From assembly GCA_028823995.1 (NCBI GenBank), contig JAPPFD010000040.1, positions 62,001-126,000 on the forward strand: a stretch of DNA of 64,000 nucleotides. The letters run 5' to 3'. Shown here one piece after another: positions 9,242 through 18,220 of this stretch. Under the pieces are notes generated by a model. It saw only the letters and a program-made list of their open reading frames with translations. It was not told where the DNA came from and ran no database searches. The stretch is from a bacterium (GTDB lineage: Bacteria; Actinomycetota; Acidimicrobiia; Spongiisociales; ZC4RG35). Within the stretch, counting starts at the first letter, position 1, and each line of letters starts with the position of its first letter. A program made the translations under genes and the position numbers.

Positions 9242-10236
9242 GCCTGGTGAGGGTGGAAGGGCTACGTAAGTTGTTCCCGGTGTCGGCGGGCTTCCTCCGG
9301 CGCAATGTCGGATTGGTCCATGCGGTGGATAGTGTCGACTTCGAGATCGGGCCGGGGGAGAGTCTGGGGCTGGTCGGGGAGTCGGGATGCGGGAAGACGA
9401 CCACCGGCCGCATGTTGGTGCGACTTGAAGAGCCCGACGAGGGGCGGATTCTCCTCAGCCAGCCGGACGGCACGGACATGGATGTTGTCGATCTCCGTTC
9501 TGATCAACGGACCGGGTTCCGTCGGCAGGTCCAGATGATCTTCCAGGACCCCTATGAATCGATCAACCCGCGCCGCACCGTGTACGAGACGATTGCCGAG
9601 CCGCTCCTCATCCACCGGGTTGGTGATCTGAGCACCCGGGAAGAGCAGATCAGGGAGATGCTCCGCAAGGTGGGGCTGGCCCCTCCGGAGTCATTCATGT
9701 TCCGCTTTCCCCATGAGTTGTCGGGTGGGCAGCGCCAGCGGGTGGCGATAGCCAGGGCCTTGATTCTGCAGCCCCGTCTGGTGGTGGCCGACGAGCCGAC
9801 TTCGATGCTCGACGTCAGCATCCGCATCTCGATCATGGAGTTGATGTCGCAGTTGGCGAAGGAGTTGGGCGTAGCGTATCTCTACATCACACATGACCTG
9901 GCGGTGGCCCGGTACATGTGCGACCGCATCGCGGTGATGTATCTGGGGAAAGTGGTGGAGATAGGGGAGACCGAGCAATTGCTGGCCAACCCGCTTCACC
10001 CCTACACGCAGGCGCTCCTCTCGGCGGTCCCGATCCCCGACCCGGCGCTGCCTCCTCCCGAGGTCCGCATCAAGGGCGGAATCGGCAAGGCGGTCAACCC
10101 GGCGCCCGAGTGCAGGTTTGTCGATCGTTGTCCCCAGGCGGCCGATGTCTGTCGGACCACGCACCACCCACCGCTCGAGGACAAAGGCGGCCGCCGACTG
10201 GTTTCCTGTCACCTGGTGGAGGTGTCTCCGAACTGA
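9238..10236 (+). CDS. ABC transporter ATP-binding protein (DppF-like)
   Basis: ATG at 9238 overlaps the upstream stop (ATGA); GESGCGKTTTGRM, LSGGQRQRVAIARAL, CRFVDRCPQA. Confidence 0.94.
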   Translation: MSLVRVEGLRKLFPVSAGFLRRNVGLVHAVDSVDFEIGPGESLGLVGESGCGKTTTGRMLVRLEEPDEGRILLSQPDGTDMDVVDLRSDQRTGFRRQVQMIFQDPYESINPRRTVYETIAEPLLIHRVGDLSTREEQIREMLRKVGLAPPESFMFRFPHELSGGQRQRVAIARALILQPRLVVADEPTSMLDVSIRISIMELMSQLAKELGVAYLYITHDLAVARYMCDRIAVMYLGKVVEIGETEQLLANPLHPYTQALLSAVPIPDPALPPPEVRIKGGIGKAVNPAPECRFVDRCPQAADVCRTTHHPPLEDKGGRRLVSCHLVEVSPN

Positions 10237-10377
10237 TTCTGCCCTCCGTCGAGGGAGGTCGGAGAAGTTGGGACTGTGGGATTACTCCTGGTTCCCCTTT
10301 TAGTCTGTGAGATCTTTGATGTTGTTGTGTTGGTCGAGAGTAGTTTTGTCACACCCCTTTGGCATGCTGATAGAGAC

Positions 10378-11598
10378 ATGAACAAAGCAGTTGTGAAGGG
10401 GCGGGTACTGAACGAAGCCGTCGTCTTGGCGCCCACGGTGTCGGTGGGTGAGGCGACGGTGGCGGAGCTTCGGGATCGGGTGCTGTCCACTATTCGTGGG
10501 GAGAACCGACTGGCGGGGATCCGCGCCGAGGCACTGGCCGAGTTGACCCGCCGGGCGGGCACTGAACTGACCGAGAACGATCTGCGGGAGAAGGGCAAGA
10601 AGCACCGGCGGCGGGCACGGTCGGAAGTGGAGGTGGCTCGGGAACTGGAAAGACTGCCCGAGACGTCAAAGGGCTTGCAGGAGGGGGAGATCCCCTATGA
10701 GAACGCGCGGATCCTGGCCAGGGCCAACCAGCGGGGCATCATAGACGAGACCGAGTTGTTGGACGACGCCCGCAGCCAGTCTCCCGACAGGTTCGCGGCT
10801 ACGGTCCGCAAATACGAAAAGCGACGCTCCACAGACGACGGGGTCTCGAGGTTGGAGCATCAACGGTCTCAGAGGTTCGCCAGGATCCGCACCGACCACA
10901 CCGACGGCATGACCGTTCTGTATGGGCGGTTCGACCCGGTCACAGGAGCGCGGATCGAGTCGGCGTTGTTGAAGAAGATGAACGAACTCTGGCAGGAAGA
11001 AGACCCCCAGAACCGGGCCACACCCGCCCAGAGAATGGCTGACGCTCTTGCTTTGTTGCTCACCCGTCCGGGAGGGGACAAAGACGGACCATCCCAGGAC
11101 GTGAAACTGTTGGTGATCGCCGACTACGACATGGTGAACCGGCAGCTTCACAATGTTCGTTTGGAGAACGGTATCCCGATACCCGCCTCCGAACTGCGGC
11201 GGTTGGCATGCGACGCGCAGATCCTGCCCGCCATCTTCCGGGGACCGTCGGTGCCAATGGATCTGGGCATGGCCCGGCGGAAAGCTAGCCCCACCCAACG
11301 GGCCGCCCTCATCGCCCGGGACCGGGCATGCATCGGATGCGGCGCCAAAGCCGCCTGGTGCCAATCCCACCACATCATCCACTGGCAGGACGGAGGCCCC
11401 ACCAACCTCGACAACATGTGTTTGCTCTGTTCCCGGTGCCACCACAACGTCCACGAGCGGGACTGGCAAGTTGAACAAACCCCCACCGGCGCCTACCGGC
11501 TACGCCCCCCACCCACCAAACAGACACACCCACCACCACCCAAAAACCAGCACCAACCACGCCGCAAAGCACTCCACGCAACCAAACAAAGAAAATAG
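10378..11598 (+). CDS. DUF222 / 13E12-type protein with C-terminal HNH endonuclease domain
   Basis: CIGCGAKAAWCQSHHIIHWQDGGPTNLDNMCLLCSRCHHNVHE HNH motif; DUF222-like helical N-terminus; ATG at 10378 preferred over the ORF start 10276. Confidence 0.88.
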   Translation: MNKAVVKGRVLNEAVVLAPTVSVGEATVAELRDRVLSTIRGENRLAGIRAEALAELTRRAGTELTENDLREKGKKHRRRARSEVEVARELERLPETSKGLQEGEIPYENARILARANQRGIIDETELLDDARSQSPDRFAATVRKYEKRRSTDDGVSRLEHQRSQRFARIRTDHTDGMTVLYGRFDPVTGARIESALLKKMNELWQEEDPQNRATPAQRMADALALLLTRPGGDKDGPSQDVKLLVIADYDMVNRQLHNVRLENGIPIPASELRRLACDAQILPAIFRGPSVPMDLGMARRKASPTQRAALIARDRACIGCGAKAAWCQSHHIIHWQDGGPTNLDNMCLLCSRCHHNVHERDWQVEQTPTGAYRLRPPPTKQTHPPPPKNQHQPRRKALHATKQRK

Positions 11599-11781
11599 GC
11601 CAGGCTCCTTCCCGCCATCCGGCTCTCTCCTTCCCGTCACCCCGTCCTGGGCTGCCTGGGTCACCCCACCAGCCGGGTTTTCCCACTCTTGGACCGATGT
11701 GGCCCCTATTCGGGTTTCCCCTCCCGAACCCGCCGCCTCCTGACCGTCGCGAATTTTTCGGATAGGCGCGCGCCTGTCCGG

Positions 11782-11802
11782 ACTGAAACGTTTTCAGTTT
11801 TT
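11782..11802 (+). terminator. Rho-independent-like terminator downstream of the HNH gene
   Basis: actgaaa-cgt-tttcagt followed by ttttt; preceded by GC-rich inverted repeat ggataggcgc/gcgcctgtcc at 11760-11779. Confidence 0.5.
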
Positions 11803-12014
11803 GGCTAGTTGATCCCGTTTCGGAGAAGCGTCTGTACTGATGGTCGCCTTCCCGGAGCGGGAGTTATCTGATGACGGTGGCCCGGGTCACCATTCATGTT
11901 TGTTGGTTCAGTGTGTGTCGAGGCTGGGACAAAAGACAAGCATTTGGCAGCGGGTCGTCGGGGGAATTTTCGCGACCTTCCGGGAGGTGAGGAGGTTTGT
12001 AGGATGGAAGGTTC

Positions 12015-13403
12015 ATGGCAACCGGCGGATCCGGGACGCCGTTGCGGCGCATAGCGATCGTCGGCGGAGGAATTTCAGGGTTGGCGGCCGCGTGGGGGCT
12101 GCATCACCACCCGGACCGGTTTGACTTCCGGCTGTTCGAGGCCCAGGACCGGATTGGCGGGAATGCGGTAACAGCCGAGATGCCTCAGGGTGACGGCACC
12201 TCTATTCCCTTTGACATATCGGTCACCGCCTGCATCCCGTCGGTGTATCAGCACATCGTCTCTTTGATGGAGCAGTTCGGCATCGAGTTGATCGATACCA
12301 GGTTCAGTTACAGCGTGAAGTACCGCGGCCAGGTTTACGCGCACGACTTCGACTCCGAGATCAGAGATCAGCTTCAAACCGAGATCGCCAAGTTCCAAAG
12401 ACTCCTGAGACGCCTGCACTGGTTCGGCGGTCTGACCCGTTCCCGGTCGAAGTTTCTGAACGCCCTAAACCCGTTCAATTACGTCAGCATGGGGACGGTC
12501 CTGAACCTGGGAGGCTTCTCCGGTGACTTCAGGTACAAAGTACTGAAGCCCATGTTCGTCAACTTCCTGATGGCGACGAATGTATTCGACATGCCAGCGG
12601 CTCTCTTTTCAAGGTATCTCGAGTTCTTTGACATCGAAACCGCCACGCCCATGCAGACATGGGACCAAGGGACGAGACGCATCTACGAGAACCTGTCGGC
12701 AGGCTTCGGGGACAAGATATACCTGAGCCGGCCGGTGCGGAAGGTGTATAGGTCGTCATCCGGTGTGGTGGTTGAAGACGAAGAAGGCGCCAAGGAGGCG
12801 TTCGACGAAGTGGTATTCGCATGCAATGCGAACCAGACGTTGATGATGCTTGACCGGCCCACCCTGCTGGAACGCTACATTCTCTCGTCGATCCGCTACG
12901 AGAGCGAACTTCACAACCACACGGTGGTCCATTCGGACTCATCGGTCCTTCCCGACAACGAGGTAAGGCCTCTGAAGACCCGCAGCAACCACATCGAGCA
13001 GTACGGCGTCAGGCCGGACAACTATGAGATCACCTACATCATGCACAACCAGCAGCCATGGGCGAACAGGTCCGACAAGCCCTGCCTGGTGACCTACAAC
13101 CCGATCAGCCCCATCGACAGAGAGAGAATCGTTGGAAGATGGTGGTTCCAACACATCGTGCACGATGTGCGACAGGTTGCCTGGCTCGTGTATCTGTTTC
13201 GTTACATCCAAGGCAAGAGGCGGACCTGGCACTGTGGGGCCCACACGCTCATAAACAGCCAGGAGACCTGTTTCGTGAGTGGGCTTTCCGCGGCAACTCA
13301 GATCGGCGCGGATTATCCGTTCGACGATGCCGAAGCACGCCGGTCGTTCAACCATTACGGGAGTCTCATGCACGGCTTGCGCTTCCGTAAAGCGAGGGGT
13401 TGA
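12015..13403 (+). CDS. FAD-dependent oxidoreductase / amine-oxidase-like NAD(P)-binding protein
   Basis: RIAIVGGGISGLAAAWGL dinucleotide-binding motif, FEAQDRIGGNA; C-terminal GLSAATQIGADYPFDDAE. Confidence 0.88.
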   Translation: MATGGSGTPLRRIAIVGGGISGLAAAWGLHHHPDRFDFRLFEAQDRIGGNAVTAEMPQGDGTSIPFDISVTACIPSVYQHIVSLMEQFGIELIDTRFSYSVKYRGQVYAHDFDSEIRDQLQTEIAKFQRLLRRLHWFGGLTRSRSKFLNALNPFNYVSMGTVLNLGGFSGDFRYKVLKPMFVNFLMATNVFDMPAALFSRYLEFFDIETATPMQTWDQGTRRIYENLSAGFGDKIYLSRPVRKVYRSSSGVVVEDEEGAKEAFDEVVFACNANQTLMMLDRPTLLERYILSSIRYESELHNHTVVHSDSSVLPDNEVRPLKTRSNHIEQYGVRPDNYEITYIMHNQQPWANRSDKPCLVTYNPISPIDRERIVGRWWFQHIVHDVRQVAWLVYLFRYIQGKRRTWHCGAHTLINSQETCFVSGLSAATQIGADYPFDDAEARRSFNHYGSLMHGLRFRKARG

Positions 13404-13578
13404 CGTCCCCCGACGCGTGCCGTCCATAAGGCCCAATGTTCGTTTCCCCGATGATGCGGGTCGACCGGCTTCTTCGCTCCATGCCGGATTCCGGCCCCAT
13501 TTCCACCGCCGGTGCAGGTATACTGCCTTCCCTACGATGGACTGAATTGGTCTGGATCGGTTGGGAGAGACCGGAGCG

Positions 13579-15603
13579 ATGGTTCTTTCTACAAGTGATG
13601 TGACAACCAATCCGTTGAGTTTGGCGGATGAACTCGTACTGATGCTTCTCAACGAGGAGAACGGCTACTTTCATCAGGTACCCGGCTGGGACCTGAACTG
13701 CGCCGTGATCGGAGCGGTGCTCGCGGAGCTCTCGCTCATGGCCCGCATCGACACGGACCAGGACTCGCTGTTCCTTCTGGACCCGAAACCAACAGGCAAT
13801 CCCGCCCTGGACCCCGTCCTGGAGGAGATCGCGGCTGATCAGGTCCAACGAAGCGCCCAATACTGGATCGAGAGGCTTGCTCCCCGTGCGGAATCGATCA
13901 TTGACCTGACCCTGGACCACCTGGTTGAACGCAAGATTCTGGAACACCACAACGGGGACTTCTGGACGCTGGCTCGCACCAAGGGACAATCGGAGATGTT
14001 CAACGGATCGGCAGGCAGCGGAATTCAGTTCGTCAAGACCCGCATCACTCAGGCCATTTTCAACAACGAGATTCCCGATCCGAGGGACATCATCATTATC
14101 TGTTTGGTCAACACTTGTGACGTGTTTCGCTTCATGTTCCAGCTCGATGAGGAAGCGGAGAAGCGCATCGAGTTCATCTGCAACATGGACCTGCTGGGTC
14201 GGTCGATCGCTGCGGCGGTCTCCCACAACCTCTCCGGGCCGATTTTTCGCCGCTCCGCCCTGAGTAAGAAGATTCCGTCTGTTCCTCTGCGGAAGGTGAT
14301 TTTCAATTCGAACATACGCAAGGGGAACATCCCCGCACTCTTTGCGGACCTGGCCAAGGAGTACGGACCGGTGTTCCAACTCCGCCCACCATTTGTCGGT
14401 CCGAAGATCTTCCTCGCCGGTCCGGAGATGAACCATTGGGTCAACCGCAACGGACGCATGTACCTCAGGGCCAAGGACTACTTCGCGGACTTCGAGAAGG
14501 TCTATGGCGCTAATGGAGTTCTGCCCTCCCTGGATGGCGCCGACCACTTCCGGCTTCGCAAGTCCATGGCGCCGGCGTATTCCCGCAGAAGGCTCGCGGG
14601 TCAACTGGAAGAGGTCTATGGTCAGGTGCGAGAACATATGACGACTTGGGAGGTCGGGGAATCCTACCCTGCCACCAGGATGTGCCGGCGACTGGTGAAC
14701 GCACAAATCTCGCCGCTAATGGTCAGTGTTCATTCCCAGGACATCATCGACGACCTGATGACCTTCAAGGAACGAGCGCTGAACACTCACATCATCGGGA
14801 TCCTGCCCAAGTTCATGCTGAAGACGCCGGGTATGAGACGCCGGGCGAAGGCTGTCGATACATTGCTCGAACGGGTGCAGAGGGGGCATACTCCAGCCCA
14901 GCGGGCGGGAAGCCCGCGCGACCTTGCAGATGACTTTCTGAGCCTGCACGCCAGCGATCCACAGTTCGTACCCGAGGCGAACCTGACGTTCGCCTTTGGA
15001 GCAGCGCTGGTCGCCAGCGTGTACCTCGGCGATGCGGTCAGCTTCGCCCTGTATGCAATGGCGGCGCATCCGGGCCTTCAAGCCAGGGTCCAGAGCGAAG
15101 CCGATGCTTTGTTCGCCGACGGCGATCCCGATGGCCGCGACTTCAGCCTGTCGAATATCGACGTCACCCATCGCATGATGATGGAATCTCTGCGTATCTA
15201 TCCGATCGTCCCAATGTCCATGCGGAACGTGATGAACTCATGCCTGGTCGAGGGATACGAGTTGCCGCTGGGGTCAAGGGTCCACATCGCCCAGACCGCC
15301 GCGCACTACATGGAAGATGTCTTTCCCGAGCCCTTCAAATTCGATATCGACCGGTATCTGTCCCCGCGCCTCGAGCACCAGAGCCCCGGGTACGCGCCGT
15401 ACGGGCTGGGCACCCACAAATGTCTCGGGTCCCGGTGGATGGAACTCCAGTTGACACTCAACGTGCTCCTGGTGGCGCATCACTTCACACTGGAAGTGCA
15501 ACCTGCCAACTACAAGCTCAAGTTCAGCCCGTTGCCCTCGTTGAAGCCGAGCAAGAAACTGAAGTTCCGCATCGCCGAGCAGAGGAACGAGATACGCGTC
15601 TGA
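13579..15603 (+). CDS. GPP34 (Golgi phosphoprotein 3-like) domain fused to cytochrome P450
   Basis: N-terminus LSLADELVLMLLNEENGYF...VIGAVLAELSLMARIDTD...PTGNPALDPVL plus RI...PDPRDIIIICLV (GPP34); C-terminus ESLRIYP (ExxR) and YGLGTHKCLG haem-ligand motif. ATG at 13579 (TTG 13561 possible). Confidence 0.87.
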   Translation: MVLSTSDVTTNPLSLADELVLMLLNEENGYFHQVPGWDLNCAVIGAVLAELSLMARIDTDQDSLFLLDPKPTGNPALDPVLEEIAADQVQRSAQYWIERLAPRAESIIDLTLDHLVERKILEHHNGDFWTLARTKGQSEMFNGSAGSGIQFVKTRITQAIFNNEIPDPRDIIIICLVNTCDVFRFMFQLDEEAEKRIEFICNMDLLGRSIAAAVSHNLSGPIFRRSALSKKIPSVPLRKVIFNSNIRKGNIPALFADLAKEYGPVFQLRPPFVGPKIFLAGPEMNHWVNRNGRMYLRAKDYFADFEKVYGANGVLPSLDGADHFRLRKSMAPAYSRRRLAGQLEEVYGQVREHMTTWEVGESYPATRMCRRLVNAQISPLMVSVHSQDIIDDLMTFKERALNTHIIGILPKFMLKTPGMRRRAKAVDTLLERVQRGHTPAQRAGSPRDLADDFLSLHASDPQFVPEANLTFAFGAALVASVYLGDAVSFALYAMAAHPGLQARVQSEADALFADGDPDGRDFSLSNIDVTHRMMMESLRIYPIVPMSMRNVMNSCLVEGYELPLGSRVHIAQTAAHYMEDVFPEPFKFDIDRYLSPRLEHQSPGYAPYGLGTHKCLGSRWMELQLTLNVLLVAHHFTLEVQPANYKLKFSPLPSLKPSKKLKFRIAEQRNEIRV

Positions 15604-15660
15604 CTCTCCGGTGACCGAGGTCTCTGTTCACCACACCTGAGGCGTCGGGTAGCCTCCGGT

Positions 15661-15685
15661 AGCGGTTAGCCGATCAGCAACCGCT
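15661..15685. terminator. Inverted repeat between convergent genes, possible bidirectional terminator
   Basis: agcggtt-11 nt-aaccgct. Confidence 0.35.
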
Positions 15686-15693
15686 CCGGTCCC

Positions 15694-18159
15694 CTATTCG
15701 AAGCGTTCGTACACGGCTTCGATCGCATCGTCAAGCTCGTCAAGCTCGGTCTCCCAGCGCAGCATCTTCGAGCGCAGTCGCACATTCTGGTACGCCCCCC
15801 ACATGGTCATGGCTGGCGGCACCAACACGATGGACACGACCAGCGAGTACGCGATCGTGATGGCGGCCGTTATGGCGAACTGCTGGGATGCGACCAGCGG
15901 CGAGAACACCAGCACACCCAGTCCGAGCGCGGTGGTCAATGCCGAGCCCAGCAGCGCCGACCCTGTAATCGAGAGCGTCCTGACTGCGGCTTGCTCCGGG
16001 TCGCGCGCCAGGGAGTACTCCTCGCGATAGCGGTGAATCATGTGGATGGTGTAGTCCACCCCGATCCCGATCGAGAGGGCCGTGATAATGGATGTTATGA
16101 GCGTGTAGGGGATGCCCAGCAACGCCATGGTGCCCAGCACCGAGATCAATACCAGCACGATGGGGAACACTGCGATGAATCCCAGCGCAGGCTGGCGTAC
16201 CGTCACCCAGAAGAAGAGGGCGAGGACGGTCAAAGCCACGGCAATGGTGGTGCTGATAGCCTCGGTCTGCTGGTCCGTGATGGCGTCGGTGACGGTGAAT
16301 GAGATGATGCTGGACGAAGTTGCCGTCAGGGCGTCGTTGTCACCCAACCAGAGTTCCTCGAGCTCCTCCTGGGTGTCTCTCGACCGCGCGGTGTCGCCGG
16401 CAAAAGCCACGAATTGAATCAGCATGGCGTCGGTGCCGTCCGGATCGTTGACCAGGAGGCGTCCCAATCCGGGATCTATCGCCTCGATCCTGTCGAGCAA
16501 TTCCTGCATCTTCTGTGCGTCCAGTTCGATTCCCGCAGAGGCTTCCTGGAGCAACGCGGCCAGTTCGGGGTCGTACTTGTCACCCGGCTCCCCGCTGTCG
16601 TGGGTCCAGTCGCTAACCAGCAGGTTGTACGACGCGATGATCGGCCCTGCTGCGGCCCCCGGGCGAAGCCTCTCGTCCTCGAAGGCGTTCGTGAGATCGT
16701 GCAGGTTGAGAAGCGTGCGGGTCTCGGTGGCCTCGGCTTTCACAAGCACGCTGTACATCTCCGTCGAGCCGCCGATGGTCGCATCTAGGGTGTTCAGGTC
16801 CTCCAGCAATCCCCCGCCTCTCGGAAGGATGTCGCGGATGTTGAACTCCGACTCGAGGTCGGTCGCCGCGAATCCGAGCGCCACCGTCACCGCCAGCACC
16901 CCCACGACATAGGGTGTGGGCCGGCGGGTGACCCCTCTTCCCAGCAACTCCGCCAAAGGCCTGACGCCTGGCAGGGCATTCGAGATCGGCCTTGGCGCCT
17001 TCAGCTTGCCCCGTGCTTCCTTCCTTCTGTCGATGATCGTCCGACCGGCCGGAATTAGGGTAAGCATCACCGACAGGCTCATCGCCACGCCCAACCCTGC
17101 TATGACACCGAAGTCGTTGACTATCCCGATCGGGGAGAACAAATTCACCAACAGGCTCACGATGGTGGTGACCGCGGCAAGCGTGAGCGGCATGGTGACG
17201 TGTCTCAGTCCCACCTGGACGGCCCCGGTTACCTTCTCGCCGGCGACACGTTGCTCGCGGTAGTGCGAGACGATTTGGATCGCGTAGTCCACCGTTAGAC
17301 CGATCAGGATGATCGGCACCATGGTGGTGAGGGAATTGGGGGGGCCTACCACACCCAACCCGTTGGGACCGAGCCACCCTTCTGTTCCGACGATCCAGAT
17401 GATGGATAGGAACAGTCCTCCCAGGGTGAGGAGAAGGTCCGACACTGAGCGCATGAAGACCAGAATCAGCGCTGCGATCAAAAGAAAGGCCATCCCCACC
17501 AACGGCGCCATCCCTTCCTCCGTGGCCCTCTTGTACTCGTCTTCGATCACCACGGGTGAGATGCTGCTCACCTGCAACGGACCCTCATCTGCCAGCGCAA
17601 GGTCGTGGACCGCCCGGGAAGCAGCGTAGATGCGGTCGTCGTTGGTGTCCTGCAGGTTGATATTGGCTATGGCTATGTGCGTCCCGTCCGTGTCGACTCC
17701 GGTCGTAGCCTCAAGCGCTTCCCCGATCCCGGGGACGTTGCGGACGGAATCGATTTCGGCCTGCGTCACCGACTCTAAGGAGTCCACTCCGAGCACGGCT
17801 CTGACCAGCAAGGAGGGCGCGAACACAGGATCGGGATGCGCCAGCATGTCTCCCACGCTCGGATCGGCCGCGATCTCACCGATCAGGCTGTCCATCTGTG
17901 AGAGTCCCTCGGGCGTAAGCGCGTCTCCACGGAAGATGAGCGTGGCGACATGGGCCTCGGCGTCTCCAAAGAGTTCTTCGATCTCGGCCAAGGCCTTGGC
18001 GACGTCGCTCCCCTGGGGAAGGGTCTCGGCGGTCTCCGGCGGCTCCGCCCGGTACGTCGACCCTGCGCCCAGTGCCACTGTGATGATGAGCAGGACAATT
18101 ATGGTGATCCATGGGTAACCAGTCACCAGCCTGCGCAGCCGATCGAGTAGGTTGCTCAT
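15694..18159 (-). CDS. MMPL/RND-family transporter (two MMPL halves)
   Basis: MSNLLDRLRRLVTGYPWITIIVLLIITVALG start; GLTVDYAIQIVSHYREQR and SIGIGVDYTIHMIHRYREE duplicated motifs; start moved to 18159, because the longer ORF reads into the Rieske gene. Confidence 0.92.
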   Translation of the reverse strand: MSNLLDRLRRLVTGYPWITIIVLLIITVALGAGSTYRAEPPETAETLPQGSDVAKALAEIEELFGDAEAHVATLIFRGDALTPEGLSQMDSLIGEIAADPSVGDMLAHPDPVFAPSLLVRAVLGVDSLESVTQAEIDSVRNVPGIGEALEATTGVDTDGTHIAIANINLQDTNDDRIYAASRAVHDLALADEGPLQVSSISPVVIEDEYKRATEEGMAPLVGMAFLLIAALILVFMRSVSDLLLTLGGLFLSIIWIVGTEGWLGPNGLGVVGPPNSLTTMVPIILIGLTVDYAIQIVSHYREQRVAGEKVTGAVQVGLRHVTMPLTLAAVTTIVSLLVNLFSPIGIVNDFGVIAGLGVAMSLSVMLTLIPAGRTIIDRRKEARGKLKAPRPISNALPGVRPLAELLGRGVTRRPTPYVVGVLAVTVALGFAATDLESEFNIRDILPRGGGLLEDLNTLDATIGGSTEMYSVLVKAEATETRTLLNLHDLTNAFEDERLRPGAAAGPIIASYNLLVSDWTHDSGEPGDKYDPELAALLQEASAGIELDAQKMQELLDRIEAIDPGLGRLLVNDPDGTDAMLIQFVAFAGDTARSRDTQEELEELWLGDNDALTATSSSIISFTVTDAITDQQTEAISTTIAVALTVLALFFWVTVRQPALGFIAVFPIVLVLISVLGTMALLGIPYTLITSIITALSIGIGVDYTIHMIHRYREEYSLARDPEQAAVRTLSITGSALLGSALTTALGLGVLVFSPLVASQQFAITAAITIAYSLVVSIVLVPPAMTMWGAYQNVRLRSKMLRWETELDELDDAIEAVYERFE

Positions 18160-18220
18160 TACGTGTCCTTCCATTCGGGACCGGCCGGGGAGCGCCGCGA
18201 CTTGAAGCCGGCTCCAATGC

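Noticed and set aside
13366-14706. 446-aa minus-strand ORF opposite the GPP34-P450 gene
   Set aside because: No domain signal; antisense to a clear coding gene.
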